A stretch of DNA of 64,000 bases, from positions 4,002,967 through 4,066,966 of the forward strand of contig NC_051091.1 in assembly GCF_901709675.1 (NCBI RefSeq), given 5' to 3'. Positions 1 through 9,195 of this stretch are shown here, piece by piece. Each line of letters starts with the position of its first letter. Positions within the stretch are counted from its first letter, which is position 1. This stretch comes from Syngnathus acus (taxonomy: Eukaryota; Chordata; Actinopteri; Syngnathiformes; Syngnathidae). Below the pieces are notes generated by a model that ran no database searches, was not told the DNA's origin, and saw only the letters and a list, made by a program, of their open reading frames with translations. A program made the position numbers and the translations under genes.

Positions 1-2836
1 GCAAGTGGTAGGTGGTGAGTTGTGGTCGACGTGTGCTTGTGGGTAGAGAACAAGATCACTTGAGGAAGATGAGAGCCAGTCCATTGACTGCCAAAAATGG
101 ACTGCATTTGCCCAGACACTGTCAAGAGAACATTGGCAGGAAGAAAACATCTTGTTCCTTTCCAACAGACCCAGATGTTGCAACTAATTGCCGTAGTTAT
201 CAGAAGCATTGAAAAAGCACGGACGACTCCGTGATTAATTTGAGGAAAGTTGTCTCCTGCTTAGAGCAGTTAATTCCAGTCACATCCTTCCGCAAAAAGA
301 ATTCATGCAAAACAATTGAAATGAAATATGAGAGTCGCAATTTCCAACAGCATCTCCAATCCCAACTCACAATACACAGATCCCAAACGGCCTTTTTTAA
401 TTTCAGGTTTCTCTACTAAAAATAGTCTTTTTGAGAAGCTACTGTCGTGTGTTTGAACCGAATCAACAATGGCGTAATCTGCTAAATCCTGTTTTCACAA
501 TTTGGGCATTTGATGGTGCAAAGCCAGACGTGGACAAAAAGAAGGCTTCTTTGGTACTGCGTAGGCGTCAAGCATGCAAAATATTATGCCTTTCTAATAA
601 TGGCAACAACAGAAATATTTTGTTGATGTAACAACAACCAAATGTAAAAGTCAAGAGGTACACTCTGCGGAATATAATCAAGTCAATCATGTATCAAGCA
701 ATGACTTCTCCAGCAAATGTTGAAAATCATATACGGGGCAGGGTGGTGAGAATGAAAGAAGTGAAAATATATATAATTAAACAGCAATATATTTAGATCA
801 CAGGCTTATGGACTTTTCCATGGTAACATTAGGAAGGTGACAAGTGCATATGGGTTGAGGATGGGTGGGTGGCTTGGAGATGCTTGGTCGGCAGCCCTGT
901 GAAGCGGAGGCGGGGATTGTGGCGCCAATGGTTTACAGGGGGGGCTGATGTGATGGCTCTTCATTGCACTTTTGTCGTGCTCAATCAAGATGTCCACACA
1001 GTTGCATAAACCGCCATTTGGCAAAAATAGGCTGGGCTTTAATTTGGACCAGGGATGAGTGGTCAGACAAGACAACAATAAACAAAGATATTTTGAAATC
1101 TCAGGATTGATTCTGTTCATTTCTCTTCCTACAGTCACAGCCTTCATGTGATTGCCGCAGTTATGAGTGTGGCCATAGGAGGACCGGACCACTTTTCTCG
1201 TCACGCCAAAGGCTGACACGCAGAGCTTCGAGAAGACTCCAGCGCACTCCATGCACTCTAATTAAAAGCTTCGATTGGACAAGAGTTAGCAATTAGAGTG
1301 GGTGCTCCAACTTCTGCATGTCCCCGGGGAGGTGCCAAGGGGAACTCCCACTCATCCATTATTGTTTGAACTACCCTGAACGAGGTAAATTATTCAACTC
1401 GGCCTGAGCAGGTAAGTCACTCCTTGGTGTTTTTAGTCCTCAGGCCAAAGTCAACATGACTTACACTATATGTGGCAGGTGCAGCAGTGTGACATTAGTG
1501 GACTTTTTTTTTTTTTACATTTCAGGCTAAGGTCTAAAGATAAACAGTTTCATTTTTCAGTCATCCATAACTCAACAGATTTGGTTTTTTGTTTGTTTGT
1601 TTTGGGGGGCCTCTGTCCCGTTTCACCTCATTTGTTGCAAAGTCCCAGGAAAAGCTGAGCTATCATTACTGACGCAAAGCATTGCAATACTGCTGCCATC
1701 CTACACATACTCATTGTGAAAACAACCGTTACCATGGCAACAAGCATATCACAAAGAGTGCACATTAGGAGTCTAACAAAGCACAGTGGACCTTTGGAAG
1801 CCGGGACTGTGATAGGCTGATATTTGAACCGTCTTCTCCCCTTTTGTTTACCAAGTCCAGGGTGACTTGAATTCACTAATAAAGAGTTTGTAACATTTGT
1901 TTCATTTTCATTTTGCAACGTTGTAAAGATTGTGGTGGTTTTGCTTCATTCATGAATAAATAAATGTCAGTCTTGGTGAGAGCAGTTTGGGTTTGTTTCC
2001 TTCAATACTCATTTCCCATATAAAATTAAATGACACAACTTAAAGTATCTGTCACAAGATTACGCGCAATTACAGACCTTTTCTGTGACATCAGTCTTAC
2101 TGACGGCTGCCTTGGTGTAAGTTAGAGGAAATATCAGTCCAGCACATCCTGGCACTCTGCACACAGACCTACGCACTGTCTGCAAGAGTTGTTTTTAAGA
2201 TAGTATTTGGATGATTGCCAACTTGGATCAAAATGTCAGGAAAGCCTCATGCTTTTGTTGTATTATTTTAGTTTTTGCTTCTCTCTTCTGCCACCCCTTA
2301 TTGGGGGCTCAATCATTTGCTTCTGCAGTGTGAAACTACAGGCTGCATTTAGTATTTTCAATTAAGCAGAAAGCATTTCTTTTGTTACCTGTAACCATTG
2401 CACCATTTCCCCAACACCTGTTGATTTGATACATAGTATTTAATTACCTTTATAAATGAAGTCAATAAATAAATCCAGCAGATACATACAAAGTTATGAA
2501 AAAACTCACATCAAGTTGCTTCAGGCGCAAAAGATGTCACAGTCGAGTGCATTTCACGTTAGCGCGTCTCTCCTGAATTTTTTAAATCAGCTCAATGGCT
2601 CATTATTTTCGCTTCTGGGCTGAATGTAATTTTGTTGTAGAAATTGTTTCTTCTACCAGCTAGGTAATTGTCTAATGTGCCAGTATGTCTTGTGATAAAT
2701 AATCAGGATTTTTTTTGCGCCAAGCAAACAGTCATCATTAAATGTAGGGCACACATCAAATTGTGCCTCAGCTTGCCAGAGGAGCACTAAAAGTGCTTAA
2801 TCGTGATTCAGAATGACGCATCAGGATTACATTGAG
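1..2836. other. intergenic, no gene recognised
   Basis: Only short open frames (at most 148 codons) occur here. None resembles a known protein or shows a convincing exon bounded by splice sites. There are A/T runs and short TG/CA stretches. It could hold distal regulatory DNA or untranslated exons of a gene to the left, but nothing in the sequence shows this. Confidence 0.5.
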
Positions 2837-2844
2837 CCTTAGAC

Positions 2845-3690
2845 CAGTGTTTCCCAACCAGTGGCAACTCTGGTGTGCCGTGAGAGATGTTCAGCTGTGC
2901 CGTGGGAAATCGTCCAACATTAAATACCGAGCGCATTGTAAAGAGGATCGCCAAACCACAGGTCAGTTAGCGCAACGCTTGGTTCTTTTTTCAGTTCATA
3001 TGACTTCAACCAGTAGGTGCCGGTAATGGACATTGAAGCTGGTGCCACCGCGCCGTAAATCAAAACGAAGAAGAAAATGACGTAACTTCCTGTTTACGAA
3101 CGAGTCGTGAATTGCATTTCCCGTTCACCAACTGAACGGAGATGTGAGTGAACAAGTCAGTGAGTGCTTCTCTTTGGGTAGTTTTTAAATAACGTGTATG
3201 CATATGTACGCCTAAATATTGTTATCCAATATATCTACTGCAATTTCACATTCGATTGCTGGTTTGAAATTTACTTTCAAATAAACATTTATGTTAAAAC
3301 TTGTCTGGTGTTATATTCCTTGTTTTTTTATTCGCCAATTAAAGCATAAAAATCTGACATTTGGTTAACTGCTTTATATGACAATATGTGTAGGTACACC
3401 TCATGGACACTTCAATAGGTACACTACACGAGGTAAAAAAAATAAATAAATAAGAAAGTGTTCTGAACGATTCTTTTGAACAAACCTTTTGAGTGAACCA
3501 ATTCTAAAGATTCAGTTCACTTTAAACTGGAATGCACATCACTAGTACAAAAGAGTGCAGACGACCACAGGCTGCCAGGTTGAAATAGCCGACTGGTTAG
3601 TGACATGGGCTCTCGCTCGGAAAGAACTTGGTTCGATCCCATGTGCGAACATCTCCCCAAATAAGCTTTTAGAATTCGAACATATGCAAA
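2845..3690 (+). repeat. Left arm of long inverted repeat
   Basis: This arm matches the reverse complement of 6710-8329 in ordered blocks. They are the hAT-like terminus, a block carrying TGACTTCAACCAGTAGGTGC (3000-3019; inverted near 7974-7993), a block around 3170-3310 (inverted near 7085-7280), the AAATAAATAAATAAG tract, and the tRNA-like block. Identity by eye is high but not perfect, with scattered substitutions and small indels. Confidence 0.8.
3580..3650 (+). repeat. tRNA-like SINE head in left arm
   Basis: A B-box match GGTTCGATCCC lies at 3630-3640, preceded at 3586-3602 by TAGCCGACTGGTTAGTG, which resembles an A box / D arm of a tRNA-Ser or tRNA-Leu type. No clean acceptor stem or anticodon arm folds, so this reads as a tRNA-derived SINE head or tRNA relic, not a functional tRNA gene. 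An inverted copy lies at 6734-6806. Confidence 0.45.
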
Positions 3691-3887
3691 CAAATGCAAG
3701 TATTTATGTGTAAATACATAAGGTGGCCCGCCCCCAAGTTGGCGGAGCAAACCAATGGATCACGCCCACTACCTAGTATCCAGTAGTGTAAGGGGCGAGG
3801 GAAGAGCGTTAGGGTTCCAAAGTAGGGTTTAAAGCTAGGGTTAGGGACGGGCCACCTTATGTATTTACACATGAATACTTGCATTTG
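3691..3887. repeat. 197-bp palindromic MITE-like element
   Basis: Arms of about 40 bp (3691-3730 and 3848-3887) are inverted copies with one visible mismatch, starting CAAATGCAAGTATTTATGTG at the left. The interior has short AGGGTT-like repeats (3804-3846). There is no coding potential. It is absent from the right arm, so it inserted after the inverted duplication or was lost there. Confidence 0.65.
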
Positions 3888-3923
3888 ATGGCATATGCAT
3901 ACGCAGCGAGGGTCCAATTCTAA

Positions 3924-6700
3924 AAGTGTGCCTAATAACAGGCCACTTTATTAGGGAAATAGCATGGTCAAAGGTCACAGGTATCAAGCTCTTGTCCTTG
4001 GGGCCGCGTTCCAACATGTTTTCCAAGTGACCCTCGTTAAGCGCACCTGCGTGAAAAGTTTTAGCTCCTTTCACGTTCCACAGGAGCTAAAAGTTTTCAC
4101 GCAGGTGCACTTAACGAGGGAATCACACGGACACTTCATTAGGTACACCGCCATTTTTAAGTGTACCTAATAACAGGCCACTTTATTAGGGAAACATCAT
4201 GGTCAAAGGTCACAGGTGTCAAGCTCTAGTCCTTGGGGCCGCGTTCCAACATGTTTTCCAAGTGACCCTCGTTAAGCGCACCTGCGTGAAAAGTTTTTGG
4301 TCACTTTCACGTTCCGCAGGAGCTAAAAGTTTTCACGCAGGTGCACTTAACGAGGGAATCACACGGACACTTCATTAGGTACACCGCCATTTTCAAGTGT
4401 ACCTAATAACAGGCCACTTTATTATGGAAACATCATGGTCAAAGGTCACAGGTGTAAAGCTCTAGTCCTCGGGGCCGCGTTCCAACATGTTTTCCAAGTG
4501 ACCCTCGTTAAGCGCACCTGCGTGAAAAGTTTTAGCTCCTTTCACGTTCCACAGCAGCTAAAACTTTTCACGCAGGTGCACTTAACGAGGGAATCACACG
4601 GACACTTCATTAGGTACACCGCCATTTTCAAGTGTACCTAATAACAGGCCACTTTATTAGGCAAACATCATGGTCAAAGGTCACAGGTGTCAAGCTCTAG
4701 TCCTCGGGGCCGCGTTCCAACATGTTTTCCAAGTGACCCTCGTTAAGCGCACCTGCGTGAAAAGTTTTAGCTCCTTTCACGTTCCACAGCAGCTAAAACT
4801 TTTCACGCAGGTGCACTTAACGAGGGAATCACACGGACACTTCATTAGGTACACCGCCATTTTCAAGTGTACCTAATAACAGGCCACTTTATTAGGGAAA
4901 CATCATGGTCAAAGGTCACAGGTGTCAAGCTCTAGTCCTCGGGGCCGCGTTCCAACATGTTTTCCAAGTGACCCTCGTTAAGCGCACCTGCGTGAAAAGT
5001 TTTAGCTCCTTTCACGTTCCACAGCAGCTAAAACTTTTCACGCAGGTGCACTTAACGAGGGAATCACACGGACACTTCATTAGGTACACCGCCATTTTCA
5101 AGTGTACCGAATAACAGGCCACTTTATTAGGGAAACATCATGGTCAAAGGTCACAGGTGTCAAGCTCTAGTCCTCGGGGCCGCGTTCCAACATGTTTTCC
5201 AAGTGACCCTCGTTAAGCGCACCTGCGTGAAAAGTTTTAGCTCCTTTCACGTTCCGCAGGAGCTAAAAGTTTTCACGCAGGTGCACTTAACGAGGGAATC
5301 ACACGGACACTTCATTAGGTACACCGCCATTTTCAAGTGTACCTAATAACAGGCCACTTTATTAGGGAAACATCATGGTCAAAGGTCACAGGTGTCAAGC
5401 TCTAGTCCTCGGGGCCGCGTTCCAACATGTTTTCCAAGTGACCCTCGTTAAGCGCACCTGCGTGAAAAGTTTTAGCTCCTTTCACGTTCCACAGCAGCTA
5501 AAACTTTTCACGCAGGTGCACTTAACGAGGGAATCACACGGACACTTCATTAGGTACACCGCCATTTTCAAGTGTACCTAATAACAGGCCACTTTATTAT
5601 GGAAACATCATGGTCAAAGGTCACAGGTGTCAAGCTCTAGTCCTCGGGGCCGCGTTCCAACATGTTTTCCAAGTGACCCTCGTTAAGCGCACCTGCGTGA
5701 AAAGTTTTAGCTCCTTTCACGTTCCACAGCAGCTAAAACTTTTCACGCAGGTGCACTTAACGAGGGAATCACACGGACACTTCATTAGGTACACCGCCAT
5801 TTTCAAGTGTACCTAATAACAGGCCACTTTATTAGGGAAACATCATGGTCAAAGGTCACAGGTGTCAAGCTCTAGTCCTTGGGGCCGCGTTCCAACATGT
5901 TTTCCAAGTGACCCTCGTTAAGCGCACCTGCGTGAAAAGTTTTAGCTCCTTTCATGTTCCACAGGAGCTAAAACTTTTCACGCAGGTGCACTTAACGAGG
6001 GGATCACACGGACACTCCATTAGGTACACCGCCATTTTCAAGTGTACCTAATAACAGGCCACTTTATTAGGGAAATATCACGGTCAAAGGTCACAGGTGT
6101 CAAGCTCTAGTCCTCGGGGCCGCGTTCCAACATGTTTTCCAAGTGACCCTCGTTAAGCGCACCTGCGTGAAAAGTTTTAGCTCCTTTCACGTTCCACAGG
6201 AGCTAAAACTTTTCACGCAGGTGCACTTAACGAGGGAATCACACGGACACTCCATTAGGTACACCGCCATTTTCAAGTGTACCTAATAACAGGCCACTTT
6301 ATTAGGGGAACATCATGGTCAAAGGTCACAGGTGTCAAGCTCTAGTCCTCGGGGCCGCGTTCCAACATGTTTTCCAAGTGACCCTCGTTAAGCGCACCTG
6401 CGTGAAAAGTTTTAGCTACTTTCACGTTCCACAGCAGCTAAAACTTTTCACGCAGGTGCACTTAACGAGGGAATCGCACGGACACTTCATTAGGTACACC
6501 GCCATTTTCAAGTGTACCTAATAACAGGCCACTTTATTAGGGAAACATCATGGTCAAAGGTCACAGGTGTCAAGCTCTAGTCCTCGGGGCCGCGTTCCAA
6601 CATGTTTTCCAAGATTCCCTCGTTAAACACACCTGCATGAAAAGATTTTGTTCATTTTCACGTTCTGCAGGAGCTAAACGTAAAAAACGCATACTAAGCA
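3924..6700 (+). repeat. Tandem array of about twelve 235-bp units with internal hairpins
   Basis: The motif ATGGTCAAAGGTCACAGG recurs with small variants at 3964, 4200, 4435, 4670, 4905, 5140, 5375, 5610, 5845, 6080, 6315 and 6550, giving a 235-bp period with one 236-bp step. Units are nearly identical except the last, which diverges after about 6610. Each unit contains a long hairpin. One arm starts CCTCGTTAAGCGCACCTGCG and the other ends GCACTTAACGAGG, about 35 bp per arm with an 18-nt loop. A second, shorter inverted pair (ATTAGGTACAC / GTGTACCTAAT) marks the unit junction. A 68-codon frame is open in most units, but it spans the palindrome and matches nothing I know, so I do not call it a gene. 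Confidence 0.95.
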
Positions 6701-6733
6701 AGGTTCCAAGTCTAAAAGCACATTTATGTATAT

Positions 6734-6806
6734 GCACACACCTGGGATCGAACCAAGTTCTTACCGAGTATGACCCCTTGTCACTAACCAGTCGGCTATT
6801 TCGACC
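6734..6806 (-). repeat. tRNA-like SINE head in right arm
   Basis: Reverse-strand B-box match GGTTCGATCCC at 6744-6754 and the A-box-like TAGCCGACTGGTTAGTG at about 6782-6798. It is the inverted partner of 3580-3650 and is diverged between the two boxes. It is not a functional tRNA. Confidence 0.4.
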
Positions 6807-7323
6807 TGGCAGCCCTTGGTCGTCTGCACTTTTTTGTACTAATGATGTGCATTCCAGTTTAAAGTGAACTGAATCTTTAGACTTGGTTCACTCAAAAGGT
6901 TTGTTCAAAAGAATCGTTCACCGAATCGTTCACAACACTTTCTTATTTATTTATTTTTATTTTTTTTACCTCGTGTAGTGTACCTATTGAAGTGTCCATG
7001 AGGTGTACCTACACATATTGTCATATAAAGCAGTCAACCAAATGTCTGATTTTTGTTTTAATTGGCGAATATAAAAACAAGGAATAAAACACCAGACAAG
7101 TTTTAACATAAATGTTTATTTGAAAATAATAATAATATTGAAAGTAAATTTCAAACCAGCAATCTAATGTGAAATTGCAGTAGATATATTGGATAACAAT
7201 ATTTAGGCGTACATATGCATACACGTTATTGAAAAACTACTACAAGTGTTATAAAATCAAGATTACCCAAAGAGAAGCATAATCTGATGATGTATAAAAG
7301 GGGTAGGAAAAAAACAAGCAATA

Positions 7324-7420
7324 GTCAAAGTCTGCTTTATTGTCAATTTCTTCACATGCCAAGACACACAAAGAAATCGAAATTACGTTCCCACTATCCC
7401 ACGGTGACAAGACATAGTAC
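7324..7420 (-). mobile_element. LINE 3'-end fragment
   Basis: On the minus strand this ends with GAAATTGACAATAAAGCAGA followed by CTTTGAC, the kind of polyA-signal plus short-repeat tail seen on teleost LINE 3' ends. A second short copy lies at 48503-48533. It is 5' truncated with no reverse-transcriptase frame. The family assignment is from memory of teleost repeats. Confidence 0.5.
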
Positions 7421-8337
7421 ACAATATACATACAAGTAAACAACACAAAAAAATAAAAAAACAAGAGGGCACAAACAATGAATAAATAAGATAGCTTCTT
7501 CCTTCTCCTTTTTTGAACATGTTGATTTATGTGCCATGAAATTATGTGAAAATGTGAAAAAATAAATAAAAATAACGGCGCATCCCTTCATGCAATAAAG
7601 TTAGCCGTTAGCTTGGAGAAAACGTGCATAAAAGAAGTGGTGTTTCAGTGAGTGGGTCTTTCTTTCCTTGGCAAATCGTAAATCGACATTCTGGCTTACA
7701 TAGTTCACGCCAGGAGGGAGACGCAACACCTTCATTGATTGATCCGTTGATGCACGGGAAGGAAGGCAGTTGACCCATTGACTCGTTCGCGAACGGGAAA
7801 GTCAGGATTCGATCCCTCACTGATCCGTTCTCCCGATGAACTGGAAATGCGAATCACTCACTCACTGATTCGTTCACTCACAGATTCGTTCGTTGGTGAA
7901 CGGGAAGTGACGTCATTGTCTTCTTCGTTTTGTTTTACGGCGAGGTGGCACCAGCTTCAATGCGCATTACCGGCACCTACTGGTTGAAGTCATATGAACT
8001 GAAAAAAGAACGAATCACTTCAGGAAGTGAATCGTTCACTCTCGTTCACTGGGGAAAAAACAAACCGTTCTTTTGAACGAATCGTTCACTCACGAGCCAA
8101 CACTAACAGCAACACACACATAAACTGAGTATGTGCCGATGCCACAACATGAAATCTCAAGATTCTCCGATTTGCCGCGCATGCACGATTAGCAAGTGGC
8201 TGACCAGGCCTTGCGCTAACTGACCTGTGGTTTGGCGATCCTCTTTACAATGCGCTCGGTATTTAATGTTGGACAATTTCCCACAGCACAGCTGAACATC
8301 TCTCACGGCACACTGGTTGGGAAACACTGGTCAATAG

Positions 8338-8857
8338 TATGTTCAATAATTCACTTGACAGGAGTTTGTTGTGCCATCCTCCCCCACGGCTTTTGCAATG
8401 TTCTAATTATTATGCAAATTGCTCCTGCAGGGTTTGAAGAGCATCAGGTTTTCATTAGATTTTAAGATGAGTGCTAATTTATTTAGTCGTGTGTGTGTGG
8501 TGGATGCATCACCGCTGGCTGGCGTGGGAGGCAAATGCTGCCACGAAAAGAAACGAACGCTCGCATGCACGTTAGCTTGGATTTTAAAAAACTGCATTTG
8601 CCTACTGAGCCCCGATACGATAAAAAATTACGGGACCAGGAATCGTGTTGAGATTAACTTGTTTACCTCGGTTTATCATATTTATATTCAGTTCCAGTCT
8701 CCATCCAGCACTGCATTTGCCTGCCATGTACTTGAATTTTTCATGATCGTGTAGAGTTGCCTATTTGTCCTCTCCAAGTCGGATTTGGTGGCAAACTTTC
8801 AGAAGAAGTCAGCTCTTGAGTAATGCCTTTGATACTTGTGACAACGTGGAAAGAATA
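8338..8857. other. intergenic, no gene recognised
   Basis: The interval lies between the fold-back structure and the first hAT MITE. A 111-codon frame (8419-8754) has no recognisable similarity. I see no other structure. Confidence 0.4.
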
Positions 8858-8865
8858 GTTTAGAG

Positions 8866-9187
8866 CAGGGGTGTCTAACTCGATTTCTTTCGCGGGCCGC
8901 ATTGTAGTCAGCTTCTTTCGGAGGGCCATTATGACTGTCAACCCAAATAAATGTATGAGCACCTCATATTATATACAGTAAAATCTACAAAACAAACTGA
9001 CAAATAACTCGTTTTCAAATCAGACGAGTAAAAACTGGTCAAATATTTAAAAAAAAAAAAGATATTAAAAGTGAAGACAATTTGCAATTCTAGTAATGAC
9101 ACGAATTTGATCCACAATTTCCTGGGCCACATAAAATGATGTGGCGGGCCGCATCTGGCCCCCCGGGCCTTATGTTTGACACCTGTG
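8866..9187 (+). mobile_element. hAT MITE copy 1, with 8-bp target duplication
   Basis: The 322-bp element starts CAGGGGTGTCTAACTC and ends TTTGACACCTGTG. It is flanked by a perfect direct repeat GTTTAGAG (8858-8865 and 9188-9195), the 8-bp duplication expected of hAT transposition. It is non-coding. Copies 2 and 3 lie at 37861 and 45644 with different target sites. Confidence 0.95.
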
Positions 9188-9195
9188 GTTTAGAG

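Larger units (their letters stand above)
2845..8329. mobile_element. Large hAT-related fold-back structure with 235-bp array core
   Basis: The left edge begins CAGTGTTTCCCAACC and the right edge ends with its inverse, GGTTGGGAAACACTG. The sequence just inside each edge is the same in inverted orientation over hundreds of bases (2845-~3690 against ~6710-8329). The termini are of hAT type. No transposase frame is visible. The arms enclose a tRNA-like block, a small palindromic element, and about twelve tandem 235-bp units. Flanking 8-mers (CCTTAGAC at the left, GTCAATAG at the right) do not match as a direct target-site duplication. The unit may therefore have arisen by inversion or by fusion of two copies rather than one insertion. 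The right arm is longer because of an insertion at roughly 7280-7856 and extra sequence near 8030-8190. Confidence 0.75.
6710..8329 (-). repeat. Right arm of long inverted repeat, with insertion
   Basis: This is the inverted counterpart of 2845-3690. It is interrupted at about 7280-7856 by sequence missing from the left arm, which includes a LINE 3' end (7324-7420) and extra copies of a GTTCACTCA / GAACGG motif. A second block absent from the left arm spans roughly 8030-8190. The last ~130 bp (8198-8329) match the right half of the hAT remnant at 12530-12984. Confidence 0.75.

Noticed and set aside
806-1252. 148-codon minus-strand frame near the left edge
   Set aside because: Reads as chance: no family similarity, no obvious splice sites and no polyadenylation signal in a sensible place.
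3580-3650. Functional tRNA gene
   Set aside because: A and B boxes are present, but no acceptor stem or anticodon loop forms and the block is repeated in inverted form within a mobile structure.
3804-3846. AGGGTT / TTAGGG-like tract resembling telomeric repeat
   Set aside because: Only four degenerate units, embedded inside the small palindromic element. Too short and irregular for an interstitial telomere.
3924-6700. CRISPR-like repeat array
   Set aside because: The period is 235 bp with no unique spacers, in vertebrate DNA. It is a satellite or MITE array.
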